From assembly GCA_030141605.1 (NCBI GenBank), contig JAQGDQ010000132.1:124001-188000 (forward strand): a stretch of 64,000 bases of DNA, written 5' to 3'. The notes under the pieces are model-generated. The model searched no databases and was not told the DNA's origin. It saw nothing but the letters and a program-made list of their open reading frames with translations. Position numbers and translations under genes: made by a program. Below are positions 1-35,930 of this stretch, piece after piece (position 1 is the first letter of the stretch; every line of letters starts with the position of its first letter). Origin of the DNA: Tubiluchus corallicola (Eukaryota; Priapulida; Priapulimorpha; Priapulimorphida; Tubiluchidae).

Positions 1-1275
1 TTTTAAAGTGATTGCAAGGAAACTTGACTTGATGCAGAGTAGCTGACTATCCTCGCACCTTGCAAATTACTTGTGCATGTATTTACTGCCAAACATTCCT
101 AGCATGTATGAAAATGTCAGTTTGTATTGTTTTTGGTGCCAAAGAAGTGTTAATATTAGAGGATTTCTCATGCAATTTTTTGGATTTTAACTTTCCTGTC
201 TGAATTGATATATTTCTTGAAAACTTAATAAATGATCACTGCAGTTCCCCGATATTCTTTAAGGATTTGCAGATTTACCTGTCTGTAGTAGCCAAAAATT
301 CTGGGTGGCACCGGTAACCAGTTCTTTTCACCAAAAACATTTTTGGTTATACTAGGTAGTATTTTCAGTATGTGAGTATCTGCAACTTCTAATAACATGA
401 CATTACTGTATAACAGCCATATAAACAGTGTATTTACATATACACAACACTTCATGGTTTAAAGTGTTTAGTATAACTTGCTTGGCATTTAAAGAATTTG
501 AAATACTGATTTGTGATGTAGTAATACATTAAATATGTAAAAATGTTGTGCACTTAGATGTATCGTTATTTTTTATCTACTTCCACTGTTTATTTTAGTG
601 TTAAATTTCATTTATTATATTCACTCCATCTTGTGCTAACTGTAAAGTTATTAAATGAAAAGTCTTACAGTTTTTTGGACTGGAATTTAGTTTTAGCTAC
701 CTCCCAATCTTGGTTAGTGTGAACATTATATAGATTATGCAATTTTTCCATCAGGGTTCGAACAAAAATCCTTTACTGGCTCTGTAGTTCTTTGTGCAAA
801 CCATTTTCATCTTTTACTTGACACTTACAATTAAACAGGAGATAAAGAACGGTAGCTTAAACTGGCTAAATTCTCCCAAAAAATATTTTCACCTGCAACA
901 GAAATTAAAATGCCGCAATTTAAAATGGCATTGTCAGTTACAATTAGTGTTCCAAAACAGGACAAACTTTGTAAATTCAAATTGTGATTTATAGATTTGA
1001 GTCTTCAGCTGAATTTGGGTATCTATAATTATTTTGTTTTGACCAATAGCACCGATTTTGTTGCTGGTTTTCGTACAAGTAACGTTTTGAGTTTTGTATT
1101 TCACTCTGTAACTTGTGAAGTGTATGGCAACTTTCTATTCTTAATGCAATAAAATATATTTCTTAAGACTCAAGACAAAAATGTGTTTTGATTACACAAA
1201 GTGTATGGCAAACATCTGGGAACGTCTGGGAAACAGGCATGTCAAGAACTGTAAAAGTAGACTTGGGTCGACTTT

Positions 1276-1649
1276 GCGACGCAACGCAACTGAGAGCAAC
1301 TGAAGATTCGGCAACCGGCGGCATATGATACGCCGCTAGTTTCAAGTATGTCCAGTCAATATAAGCAAGCTTAAAATGCAACGCAACTCAGTTCCAGCAA
1401 GTTGCTCATATTCTACTCGCAGCATATGCTATCCACCCAGTTTTAACCTGAGCATTGTTCAACAGTGACCGTGGGTTTGGTTACATGGTTTCATCAGAGA
1501 TTTTTTTCCTTCGCATATGCTTGTTCATCGTCGACCTGTTGTAACTCGCAGGAACTTGTGTCTTCCTAGTTGCTGGAAATCAGTCGCAGTCGACCTGAGC
1601 AGTATCTATGACAGTTTCCTGTCAGTTGAGACGAGTTGTGTTGCAGCGC
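1276..1649. mobile_element. possible MITE with GCAACGCAACTG-type inverted ends
   Basis: GCGACGCAACGCAACTGAGA (from 1276) is mirrored, imperfectly, by CAGTTGAGACGAGTTGTG then TTGCAGCGC (1623-1649). A direct copy of the left motif recurs at 1379-1410. Base composition is richer in GC than the surroundings. Ends are not well defined. Confidence 0.4.
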
Positions 1650-2162
1650 AGGTTGATCCAAGCTTGGCTTAAGAAAACGTGCATGTATCAATAAAAATAC
1701 TAAATGCAGTCAAGTAAGTAAAATGGTCAAATCACCACTCCAAATATATTTAATTCCCCTGGTAGTAAATTATACAGCAGTGAACACGTACTACATTACA
1801 GGAAGTACTACTGTTGCACCGGTTGAGCAATAAACGAAGCCAAAACACTAGTGGTTTTAACAACCTAACCAAGTACGCTTTGGTTACTTCACACACCAAA
1901 ATAGGTAGTAATTATCCGTTTATGTCGCTATTCGTCAATTGGTGCTACAGCAGTACACACACATATTAGATTGCGCAAAGCACATAACAGTAATTTTTCC
2001 CGAAGGACAGGCCATAATTATATTATTATAGACAATGAAAAGTCGTGTAATATCGAGTTGATAATGCAAGAGTAGTGCTACGGTGCTTAAAGCTCTACGT
2101 TTTAGTATAAGAAAACCTGTGGCTAATCCTGTCCACTATCTAGCCAGTACTAACATTTAGCG

Positions 2163-2235
2163 TAATCGTGTCTTATACACAGAAACTGTATTTTTGCTCC
2201 TGAAATACAGTTTCTGTGACACTATAACATGATTA
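2163..2235. other. strong hairpin, 16-bp perfect stem
   Basis: CACAGAAACTGTATTT (2178-2193) pairs perfectly with 2203-2218 across a 9-nt loop. After an internal bulge the arms pair again (TAATCGTG with CATGATTA). A pre-miRNA-like size, but it could equally be the core of a small palindromic transposon. No expression evidence. Confidence 0.6.
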
Positions 2236-5200
2236 GATGTACAACTTTGCTACGATGCTAGTAACATGTGATCACGTGCTGTTGCTTCAACACTGTAGTA
2301 GCCATTGGCCGAACCACTACAGTGCTGCTAAAACACAGTCTACAGATTTGCCTAGGTTTTAAGCTGTCAGTAAACCCTAGTAGTAATTATCGATATTGAT
2401 AAATGGCAATGGTAACGTATACAAGGTACAATAATGTATATACACGTCTGCATTTATGATCAATAAAAACATTTCATAATTTGGGCAAGATGCATCGAGG
2501 CAAGCAGTATACACATACTATCAAATCAAAAATTAAAAAAGTAATAGAAACTCGTTTTTCAGTTCATTGTTTTGTATGTTTGTTCGTAATAATTAATCAC
2601 TACAGCATCTTGTAAAGCATAAAAAAATCTAGAAAACAAGTTCATGGCATACGCAACATAGCCGGAAGGTTTAAATTTGACGGGAACTAAAAAGATTGCA
2701 TGAGCGCATAAGATAAAACATGTTATATTAAAACTGAACAAAATAAAATAAAATTAATTATTTTAAGTTTAATGAGGCCACAATGCGTATCTAGACTACG
2801 AAAATAAAATATACAACTTTTAATCTCGAATATCTCATAATCATCATGTACATTACAATAATTATAATAATATGCATATATACGAGTTGCTTCATGATTT
2901 TTCGTCTTGATTTGGGTATGGCTTCATGATTTGTTACTTGACACCGAATGCTTCCAAAAATTACAAAGCTAGCATCCCAAATCATGAGGTGTGTAAATAA
3001 ACTAAAGCTGAATTGGTTTTCATGTACGTGCGGTAATAACATGCAAAGCTTGCATAATCAACCATCGTGTAATACAAGATCAAATACCTTTGACAGCAAT
3101 AATAACACCCAACTAACTATTAGATTGCCTTCAAAGTGCTATTCTGATAAAATATGAGAAAGTGGCAGTGAATACAATACCCTGTAAACCCACAAGCACA
3201 ATTAGTTACTACCCGAACGAAATTACGATGAATACCTTACTAAGAGGTGGGACAGATTGTGAATATAAACATCTTAAAAACCTAACAAATTCACCATTAA
3301 CAGGAACTCGACGTACAAATGTGTAGTAAAAAACATATAAAAAGTTAAAAATGAAATGCTAAAAAATCTGAAGCATTAGGCCTATGCTAGACTTAATTAT
3401 AGATTAAATTTGAAGATGTACAGATGTCAGACAGCTATCAATGCAAGGTTCTACTAGTTTCTCAGTCAAATTATTGACAAGGTTTTCCAAAACATTCTTT
3501 TGAATTGGCAATGTTGTGAAGTTCCCCCACTTTAAACCTTTGGCAACTACAAGTTTGTACCATGAAAGTTGTAAACAAACTTATGTAGAAAAAAGCTAGC
3601 TTTATACATGCTATTGCAAAGTTTATTAAGAAATTGAGGAGTAGAGCACATAACCTACCTAATAGCACAGTGCAGTCAGGTGGTACAAAAAGTTAATGTA
3701 AAACTTAATACTGATGTTATGTGTTGACAACAGTGACGGCAATGACAGCAATAAAGGACAACCGATAAAGGTGATTCATGTTCAAATCAGTGTCAGTGTT
3801 ACAAATGAAACACCTTACTGCTTTTCTGCATAGATTTTAAACACTTGTAATCTCTCGACATCGTACGAAACGCAAATCACAAGAATTCATCGTGGTAATG
3901 ACAAAATAACATTATTATACACATGTATGAGGATGGTAGTGATGGCAAATATAGTCAACTTGAGCAAAAACAAGAATAAATTGGTAAATGAGCGATGATG
4001 TGGTAACAAAGGAACCGAGTTGTGAAAAAATGTAATCCCACTCGAGCCATTAACCGAATGGCAAATATCTGGCAGTGTAGAATAGGACAAACACGTTCAG
4101 TTGCAAACATTTAAATAGTGTGAAAGAATGAGCTACAGGATGAGCTTAACATGTTTATATAATTATAAGATAATGTTGCAGTTTCCAGATGATACCGAGT
4201 CATGAAAACGCAATAAAAAATGAGTAACATAAAAATAAAGAAAACGTCTTAGAGGATTTAGGACCATAGTGTTGTCACTAAGATCAAAGGCACGATGTTA
4301 AAAAACTAATGCATTTAAAGGAAGAGCAAAAGTATGGCCTTTGACGGCAAAACAATTAAACCTGAGAGAATTATTCACACCACAAAGTCAAGCCATTAGG
4401 TCAAGAAATGTGCTCTACTCCTTATAAGGCAAGATCCAGGTAGACGTATAAGTAGAAAAGATTGTGAGGTAGGTAGAAGTTGGCCCACTCTTTCAAAATC
4501 CTGAAAATGTTAGAAAAATAACGTAAATTCTTTTACAAATAGAAAGAAACCAATAGGAAAGTGGAAGACTACAAGTCACCAGAAAATCTAAATACTAAAA
4601 CAATATTCAAATTTCCCCCTGCTGCTATCATCAAAACTAGAAGAGAGACAATTATGTGCGCTTGCATAGCAAAATCATCCGTAACTCGGCAATTAAGTTT
4701 TTCTAGTTATTCACGTATCCTGAATCTCCATTTCAATAGGATCATTTGGATATCAAACTTATTGCTCTATGTTATTTCTAAGCTGAGATAATCCTCGTTG
4801 AAGCTGAGGTGCGGGCTATGCATTGAAAAACGTAATATTGAGAAAATCGCTGTTAAAGTTAGCCATCGTTTTTTTGTCATGCTTCTACAAAACGCTTAGC
4901 AAACGTACAAATGTTGGTTCCTTTGCAAGAACACGTTGAAGTTGTGTTTAAATCTTATAGATGGCTTTTCCTGATGAAGAACTGAGCTTAGCAACAGCAA
5001 AATGACTGGTTCCATGAGCTAATAATGGAGTTTGAAAATACGAGTTTTTGACAATTGCAGTGCTAGTTTCTAGCCAGAGACGAGTGTATGTGGTTAAAAA
5101 TTAAATTTTTAGTATTTGTTTAACATTTATTAGATAATTTGATGCTAGAATATAAAACAAAAAAATTGACATTTGACCAAATTTTTGGAACATCCTACTT

Positions 5201-6847
5201 TGAACATCATAACGCAGTTTTAACTATGCCAACTTAAGGATGGTTTTGGTTTGCAGGCACACATATATCTGATTAATGACAGGTCCTACTCAAATGCATT
5301 GCTTATACGAGTCTTAACTAGAAATGTCTTAGTCAATCTTCTCAATTGTCCAAAATATCGACTTTATGTTGATAATCACCGCAGTAACTTGACACAGTTA
5401 AACAGGATTAAACAAGTAAAAGCGTATCTGGTTAGCATTTACATGTACAAGAGATTAAAAAACTTCCCCCAGACAAAAATACACATTGGTCCCAGGTCCA
5501 TTGTATGTTGAGTGAATTAAAACTAGTCTGCAGCTTAAGTGATACAAGTATGAACATAGAATGCGAAATGTGAAGTACAATTACAGGTACACAACTCAAA
5601 AACACAAAAGCAGAATCTGTGTGGAACGGACACGAAAGTTGCAATGAATGAAAAATATAAAATATCCGGAAAACTGCATGTGATACAATACTCAATTGCA
5701 AAACAATTGATGAAGAAAGATTTCTCAAACTGTCAAAAACAATGGCAAACAGCAGCGTAATGAAAGATGACGTGGAGCGTCAGTCATTAGTTTGAGTATT
5801 TTACAATGATTTATATATTAAGTTGTCTTTGAACAGAGCACAGACACAACCACTGATGAGTTTAAACATGAAAAAGAAATTACCGCACAAATAACTAGCC
5901 CTATTACATATATATGGGTATGTTACGCTAGTACGTTTTTACATAAAAATAGCAAGTGGAGCTGTGTTCCACAGAGCCACGGTAAGCAAACACAATACTA
6001 GGCAAGTAACGAAAAAGTATTAGTCACTGATGTTCCTTTACCATGGCAACCATTTTAATTATACTCAAGTTTGAGTTGAAACATTGGAAAGTCAAAAGCT
6101 GTTCTAATAAAGTTCAACATTCTACTAAAACAAGCCAAAATGTTGGGCCTGTTCCTGTATGATGCAGTCTACGTATAGATATGGTCCACGAGCTCCTAGC
6201 AGGTCAGTAATAACACACACAGACTTAAACAGCCGTCGATACAGCAACAACATGTCGGCAGTGTTTCCATGATAACGGTGAAGAAAGAAACATAACAATG
6301 ATGATTGTGCGGAAACTTGTCTGAGAAAGGCCTGGAATTATAAATTGTAACCAGTTAGTCATATTGCAAATTTTAAGTAGTTTTGATAAGGACATGACGA
6401 TAAGCAATTCAACTGTATATGCAGTTTCACATAAAGTGAGTGAACACTAATAAAGTTTGCAAAAAGCTGCGTCTAAATATAACACATCAACTATTAATTA
6501 TCATACAGCTGACAACACTAATGTATGACAAACTTCGTGGCAAAATCAAACTATAAATTTCTGCTCAGTTCTACAAAAATTAACATTTTAATCCAAAAGT
6601 ATTTAAAGATCTGCACTTTATATGTAAATGCATGTAAAAACTTTAAATACAGCAGGCCTTATAGAACTTTTGCATTCTTTTTAGTAGATGGCACAGGCAT
6701 CCTGTTCATGTTAACCAGGTACAAGTTCTGTAAGGTTGCAAGTTTGGTGATGTCATCTGCCACACTTTTTACCGCTACAGAAAAGAGAAATACTGAAGCT
6801 TAAATAAAAATGGTGAGAAAAGACAGAGCAAGTTATTTTTACCTTAT

Positions 6848-30648
<23,801 letters not shown>

Positions 30649-31350
30649 TATTCCGTTACTTCTCTTTCGATTTAAAGCAGGGAAACTTCAAAGTGCGCTT
30701 GCACTCTTTCTCAAAGATCGAGTTATCCACAAAGTTTGTACACCCGCTTTTTCCGAAAACGTTTATCGAGCAACATTTGTAAGTCATTAGCTTATTTTAT
30801 GTCTCATTTGAATTCGTTTCATTCTCAATATTTGTTTGTGTCGGTCGCGAGCGGAAAAGAAATGTTTGTGTTCAAAAACTTGTTAAACGTGAGACGAATT
30901 CTTGTTCACCAGACTGGGGCTGTTGAAGCGAAGGAATTTCCTGGCATATGTTGCTCCTTAGCGAGTATAATATACAAGATCTCATGCTGTACATCATATG
31001 CCGTTGGTTTTGGAAACTAAGAAGAGGTAATAAGGAAACTAAGCGTGAGGTAGAACCAGTATAGATGAGGTACTGAGGTTCAACATGAGGTAGAATTGGT
31101 AGCCGGTGGTCAATTGCTTGCCTCACATCCACCAGATCTCAGCCGGCATCTCAGAAAATCGTCCAAAGCACTTAACGGTAATATCAATAGATGTCTATCA
31201 ACACAGCCAGTCTGTATATACAGCACGTGAAACACTGTATGGCGAGAATAAGTCGACAAACACATATAACGCTGCACACAGAGTTATTTAAAATAAGCAC
31301 CGCGCTTAAATTCCACAACCGTATTCGTACGAGAAGAGTGCAAGATCCAT

Positions 31351-31394
31351 AGTTCACTCAGGTCATCGGTTGGTCAACAGACGTAATATTTATA
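31351..31394 (-). promoter_or_regulatory. possible E78 promoter: TATA box with overlapping DR3 element
   Basis: On the minus strand TATAAATA occurs at 31394-31387 in a GC-rich setting, about 740 bp upstream of the E78 exon 1 ATG. A start site about 30 bp downstream would fall near 31360. That spot is occupied by AGTTCA-ctc-AGGTCA (31351-31365, plus strand), two nuclear-receptor half-sites as a direct repeat spaced by three. Function is inferred only from position and motif. Confidence 0.3.
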
Positions 31395-34300
31395 GCCGGG
31401 CTGCAGGAGCAATGCATGCTGCACGGTGGTCAAAACGCCTCCTCTGCACAGTGGAGAATCAGACAGTCACATCGGGGGATTCCCGTGCATGGGAGCGAAA
31501 CTGGGAGTGGTTTGGTGCCTTTTTTATGAACAGCGGGTTAAAAATAACACTAGTTACACGTACATACAGCGTGAAAAAAACTAGCAAGCCAGCGGAAGCA
31601 AGAGTACAGCAAACGTTTCCGCAGTGCGGTGTGGCGGCGTGGAAGGCGATGTGTCTTCTCCTGCTACATGCTTCACTCAGTTCTCTTAACCGCTCTCCCT
31701 CGCTAGAGGAAAAAAAACGCCAACTTCATTAATACCGCAGCTGCTCAGGGTGAAGCCATTTCAGAGCGGGGAGTTAAGGGCTGAAAATCGATGGAGATGA
31801 AGCCACGCTGCAGCAAGCGAACAATTGAACAGTGATAACTTCACATGGTGAAGGCTGTGTGCTGCGGGTAGAAAAATGAAATGGAAGGAGTCATTATGCA
31901 TGGGGGGAGGAAGCAAATGTACAACGTATGTCAAGAAACTGCAATAAAAGATCAAATTTAGCGTTTCACTCAACAGTCTAGGTATTAACTCATGATATCA
32001 ACTGAGTGACAACTAATTTTCTTATTCAATTATTGATAATATTATTTAAAAGTTTAATTAAATTAATCAAGCAGCAAATACCTGCTGTTTTCTAATTTGT
32101 TTTCCTTTTTTCAAACAATTTTTTTATTCAATTATTGATAATATTAGTTAACTGTTTAGTTAACAGCAAATACCGCTGATTAGTTTTCTTTTTTCATTTG
32201 TGCACGTCTTCGTTCGTTTGTGCATTTTATTTATTACCAGTTCTTCAGTTCAAGCGAGTTTATTTCTGTTTCTCCAGAACAATTTTAGTACCGAATGAGT
32301 TTCACTTTCGAATCTGGATTTCCAAATCAGGGTTTCTTGCCTACGTTAAAACTGAAGAAAGGAGCTGAACCAATCAGCGTTCAGTGGGTTTAGTTAGATT
32401 TACCACACAGGCATTAACCGATTGACAGCTTTCTTGATAACTAAGGGCTGGTCCATGGCGGGAGCGTAGCAGAATCGACTATTTTGTATTTTATTTCTTT
32501 TATCAATTAATAATTTTATTAGCTGTTTACTTTAGTTTAATGTTTATCTGTCTGTCTGCCTATCTATCTCCATCCGTCTGTCCGTCCTTCCCTCCCTCCC
32601 TCCATCTATTATTTAGAAACACTGACAGACGAGAAAGAAAGGGAGGCAGAGAGAGAGAGAGGGAAAGAGATGGAGAGAGAGAGAGAGAGAATAAAAAAAA
32701 CTAAGGGACGTTTTTGGCAATTCTCAGCTCCCCTGCCACTAAAATAAGAAGCGACACACAAATCAATAACCCCTGATCGAGCTACTTACTATATTGCAAT
32801 AAAAAATTTACTTCTTGTGCACGTAACATACTAGCCATCTAACGCAGGTATCTAGGCCTGCCAGTTCAATCTTAAAGTTGTTGCTAAGCAACGCATCACG
32901 ATTCGAGGAGCCGCTTGCATAACAATTAGCAGGTTATTAATTAGCGGCACTTATGAAGCAGGTATTCCTATAATTAGAATGGCTGCGTTATTCTCTGCTG
33001 CGTGCAATTCAATTTTGACTGCAGCATTAAGAGGTACTCCAGCTGGCACTGCTGATGATGATTTTGCAGAAAATGACTGGTCCAGCATTCAATGACAGGG
33101 TGTATCAAAATCACAAGGTTGCGACGGCAGTAACATAGCTGATTATCAAGGCAAATCCTCTAAGATGAGGTACCGAACAGATACCTGATGATAACGACGA
33201 CGATGGTGGTGGTAGTGATGATGAAATGATGATGATGACGACCAATCAGTTCCGATGTGTAACTCACAATTCGCAGAAATAAATCTTCGCTGATTGTGTA
33301 ACGCGTTAATCAACGCAGAAAGTGGCAAAAATTCATAATGGTTAGCAAATGCTATTGGTAACAGTTAGCTATTTTTAACCAGGTAATGGCGAGATAATGT
33401 AGTTTGCAATATTAACGCCACAGAAGCCATTGGGTGATGCGATAATCCGCTTATCCAAAATTGCTGAAACCCGAGGATGAACTACGTCCAACACGCATCA
33501 TTAATGTGGGTCTATGGTAACGACAGCGATAATGATTTAACTTGATGAAAACTATTTACTTTGCATGGATTCGGTTTTCATAGTTTCTTTTCCGAAGTAA
33601 TTGCTCTTGGCTCAGTTAAGTTGTCTATAGGCACTTCCGTATTGTTATGGATTTTAGGACCTATTACAGATCCACCAGATCCAGGTTAAGTTCGTGAAAG
33701 ACGAGCACAGTAATTAAAAAAAGTACGAAGTGTAATGCATTTTCCTTGGTTAAATCCGACAATCGTATTGCCCTTGATGACTTACAGATATTAGAGAGGT
33801 AGACACTAGAAACAATATCATTTTAACGTTTAAATGACATCTGACTCAATTTACTACATTTTTGCAACATAATGTTCCACTTCTAGGCCCCATCAAGCTG
33901 AAAAACACCACTTATATTTTCCCTTTCCTACATTAGTTAATTTTATGGTTGAAATGATAATAAAGCAGCGTCTTCAGCACGTGGCAGCAATAGTGCGAGA
34001 AAACTAATCACGTCCGCTGCTAGATGGCGCCAAGCGAAGCAGCCACTACGAAACAGTTTACTTTCGCATAAGCCACTAAAAAGTTGCGATATAATAGCTT
34101 ATATTTTATGTAAATACGGGTATATTACAGGGCCTGTAAGGATGCTTTAAAGCACCCATGGTCTTGGCGTCGCCCTCACAGTTATCTCATTATTGAAGCT
34201 GTTATAGGAAAATTGCCACGAATAACGCACAAGCGCTTTTTCATCGATTATTTTTTCTGGGATGCACCGGGAAAGAGGAGAAATTTTTACAGTGAGTCAT

Positions 34301-34919
34301 CCCGGATTACCGGCACAGCCTACTGAAGTGACATCACGAGAAATGCTACAGAGATTAAGAAGATGCAGATTAAAGTTGCGGACAATATTTTTTATTTTTT
34401 GCACCTTTGGCCCAGCCTGGTGGATTTTTTGAGTATTTAGCCCAAACAATACGACAAAATATTAAAACTTATATTATTAACTATTAAAAGTTTGTAACCC
34501 ATGTAGTAAGTGCGGCTTATCAAGTGTTCTTAAACTCCATGAACATTTGCCAACTATGGCATAGCCAGTGCAAAGTATATACTAATAATCTAATAACTTT
34601 ATTAATAATTATTATTAATTAATTAATTAATTCCAATATTAATACAACCGTCGTTAATTCTTAATAACAAATGCACATTCTGTTTACTGTTTTACTGTTG
34701 CAACGTTAATAAACAAAAGTTTAGATTATGATAGTACATCAAAGTTGTATGTGAAAAAAGTGTGACAGCAACGTTAACATTAACAACTAATTTTGTAAAA
34801 CCAGATGATTGCCAAGCATTTCAATGTAGTTACCTATGTTGATTCAAGAAATGAATGATTTGTGTGAAAATATACCACACTGTAATGTGCTTGAGTCACA
34901 TAGCGTTAACTGCATTATT

Positions 34920-35098
34920 AACGAAATATGTTTTAATAAGTATGTGATTTCAACAGGCGTCTTCTTAGATATTTTCTTACCTTTTCTATTGACTGTGCAC
35001 ATCTTTATTGTAAATATTTTTTGTAGTATGAGTTTTAATTATTTATGTGTGCCATGTAATTCTAAATTCGTCTGTGAATAAAGATGATATGATATGAT
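34920..35098 (+). mobile_element. 3' end of a non-LTR retrotransposon (probable)
   Basis: AT-rich 3'-UTR-like sequence ends in GAATAAAGATGATATGATATGATA, a poly(A) signal followed by a short repeating tail, the usual 3' end of several invertebrate LINE clades. No reverse transcriptase frame remains. Confidence 0.4.
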
Positions 35099-35479
35099 AC
35101 ATGCATTATGCTTCATGTCAAAATATCATATTAGAAAAACTTATGAATTTATGAGAATGGGAACACATGTACGACAGCCTGACAATATTGGCTGTTCGAT
35201 CTATACAACTCTTCCATCCCACCCTCATATCAATGCTACTAACCATTTTTCATTTGCATAAAAAAGCAAAATGCGTATGGAAGAATATGGCGAACAAATC
35301 TACATACATTAGAAAGCGTTTACTCTCGCTTTCACGGGATAAAAATCAATGTCGTGTAAAAACATTCAACTCAAGCTAATGAAACACATTTGAAAGGTCT
35401 TCAGCGAAACGTGTTATGATCAGCTGCAGTCCATGCATTGAGTATGACACTTGTATTACTCACCAGGGACTCCCGAGTC

Positions 35480-35930
35480 AAGAGTAAAGCAAAAAGCACT
35501 TAACTTCCATCTTTTTGGGCGCGTGGCTGTATTAAAAATGGCAAAGTGATTATCTAGTTCATCCGACAATATCTGGAAATAAGTGTCGTGAAACAATGAC
35601 ACATTCATTATTATGCAACCAAAACTCCTGAACCAAAAGCAATGCCAAAACTACTTAACTTTTATTTTTTGGACGGTGTCCACATCTGATAATGGCAATG
35701 TGATTATCCGGTTCATCCGACAACGTTTTCATGTTAACTTTATAAAACACAACAGTATACTAAGCTGAGCAGGCATATATAACTATTTGACGATTCGTTT
35801 GATAATAATATTGTGACTATCCGGGTCATCCGACAATGTTTTCATATTAATTTTGTAAACCAACGCTGTATACTAAACACAACAGACATATATACCTATT
35901 TGCTGACTCGTTTGACAACGCTGAGAATGC
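35480..35930. repeat. degenerate tandem repeat, about 120-bp unit
   Basis: Three diverged copies share TGTGATTATCCGGTTCATCC followed by GACAA, then a TTTTCATGTTAA block and a TATATA-ACTATTTG block (35540, 35695 and 35812 onward). The first copy is partial. Probably a satellite remnant. Confidence 0.7.

Larger units (their letters stand above)
1..6847. other. region downstream of E78, no gene recognised
   Basis: AT-rich. Only short chance frames. Contains the GC-richer inverted-repeat stretch at 1.28-1.65 kb and the hairpin at 2.16 kb. The E78 3' UTR must lie at its right side, but I cannot place its end. Confidence 0.6.

Noticed and set aside
31370-31732. 120-codon plus-strand frame upstream of E78 exon 1
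   Set aside because: No recognisable domain, opposite to the presumed promoter direction, and the length is possible by chance in this locally GC-richer stretch.
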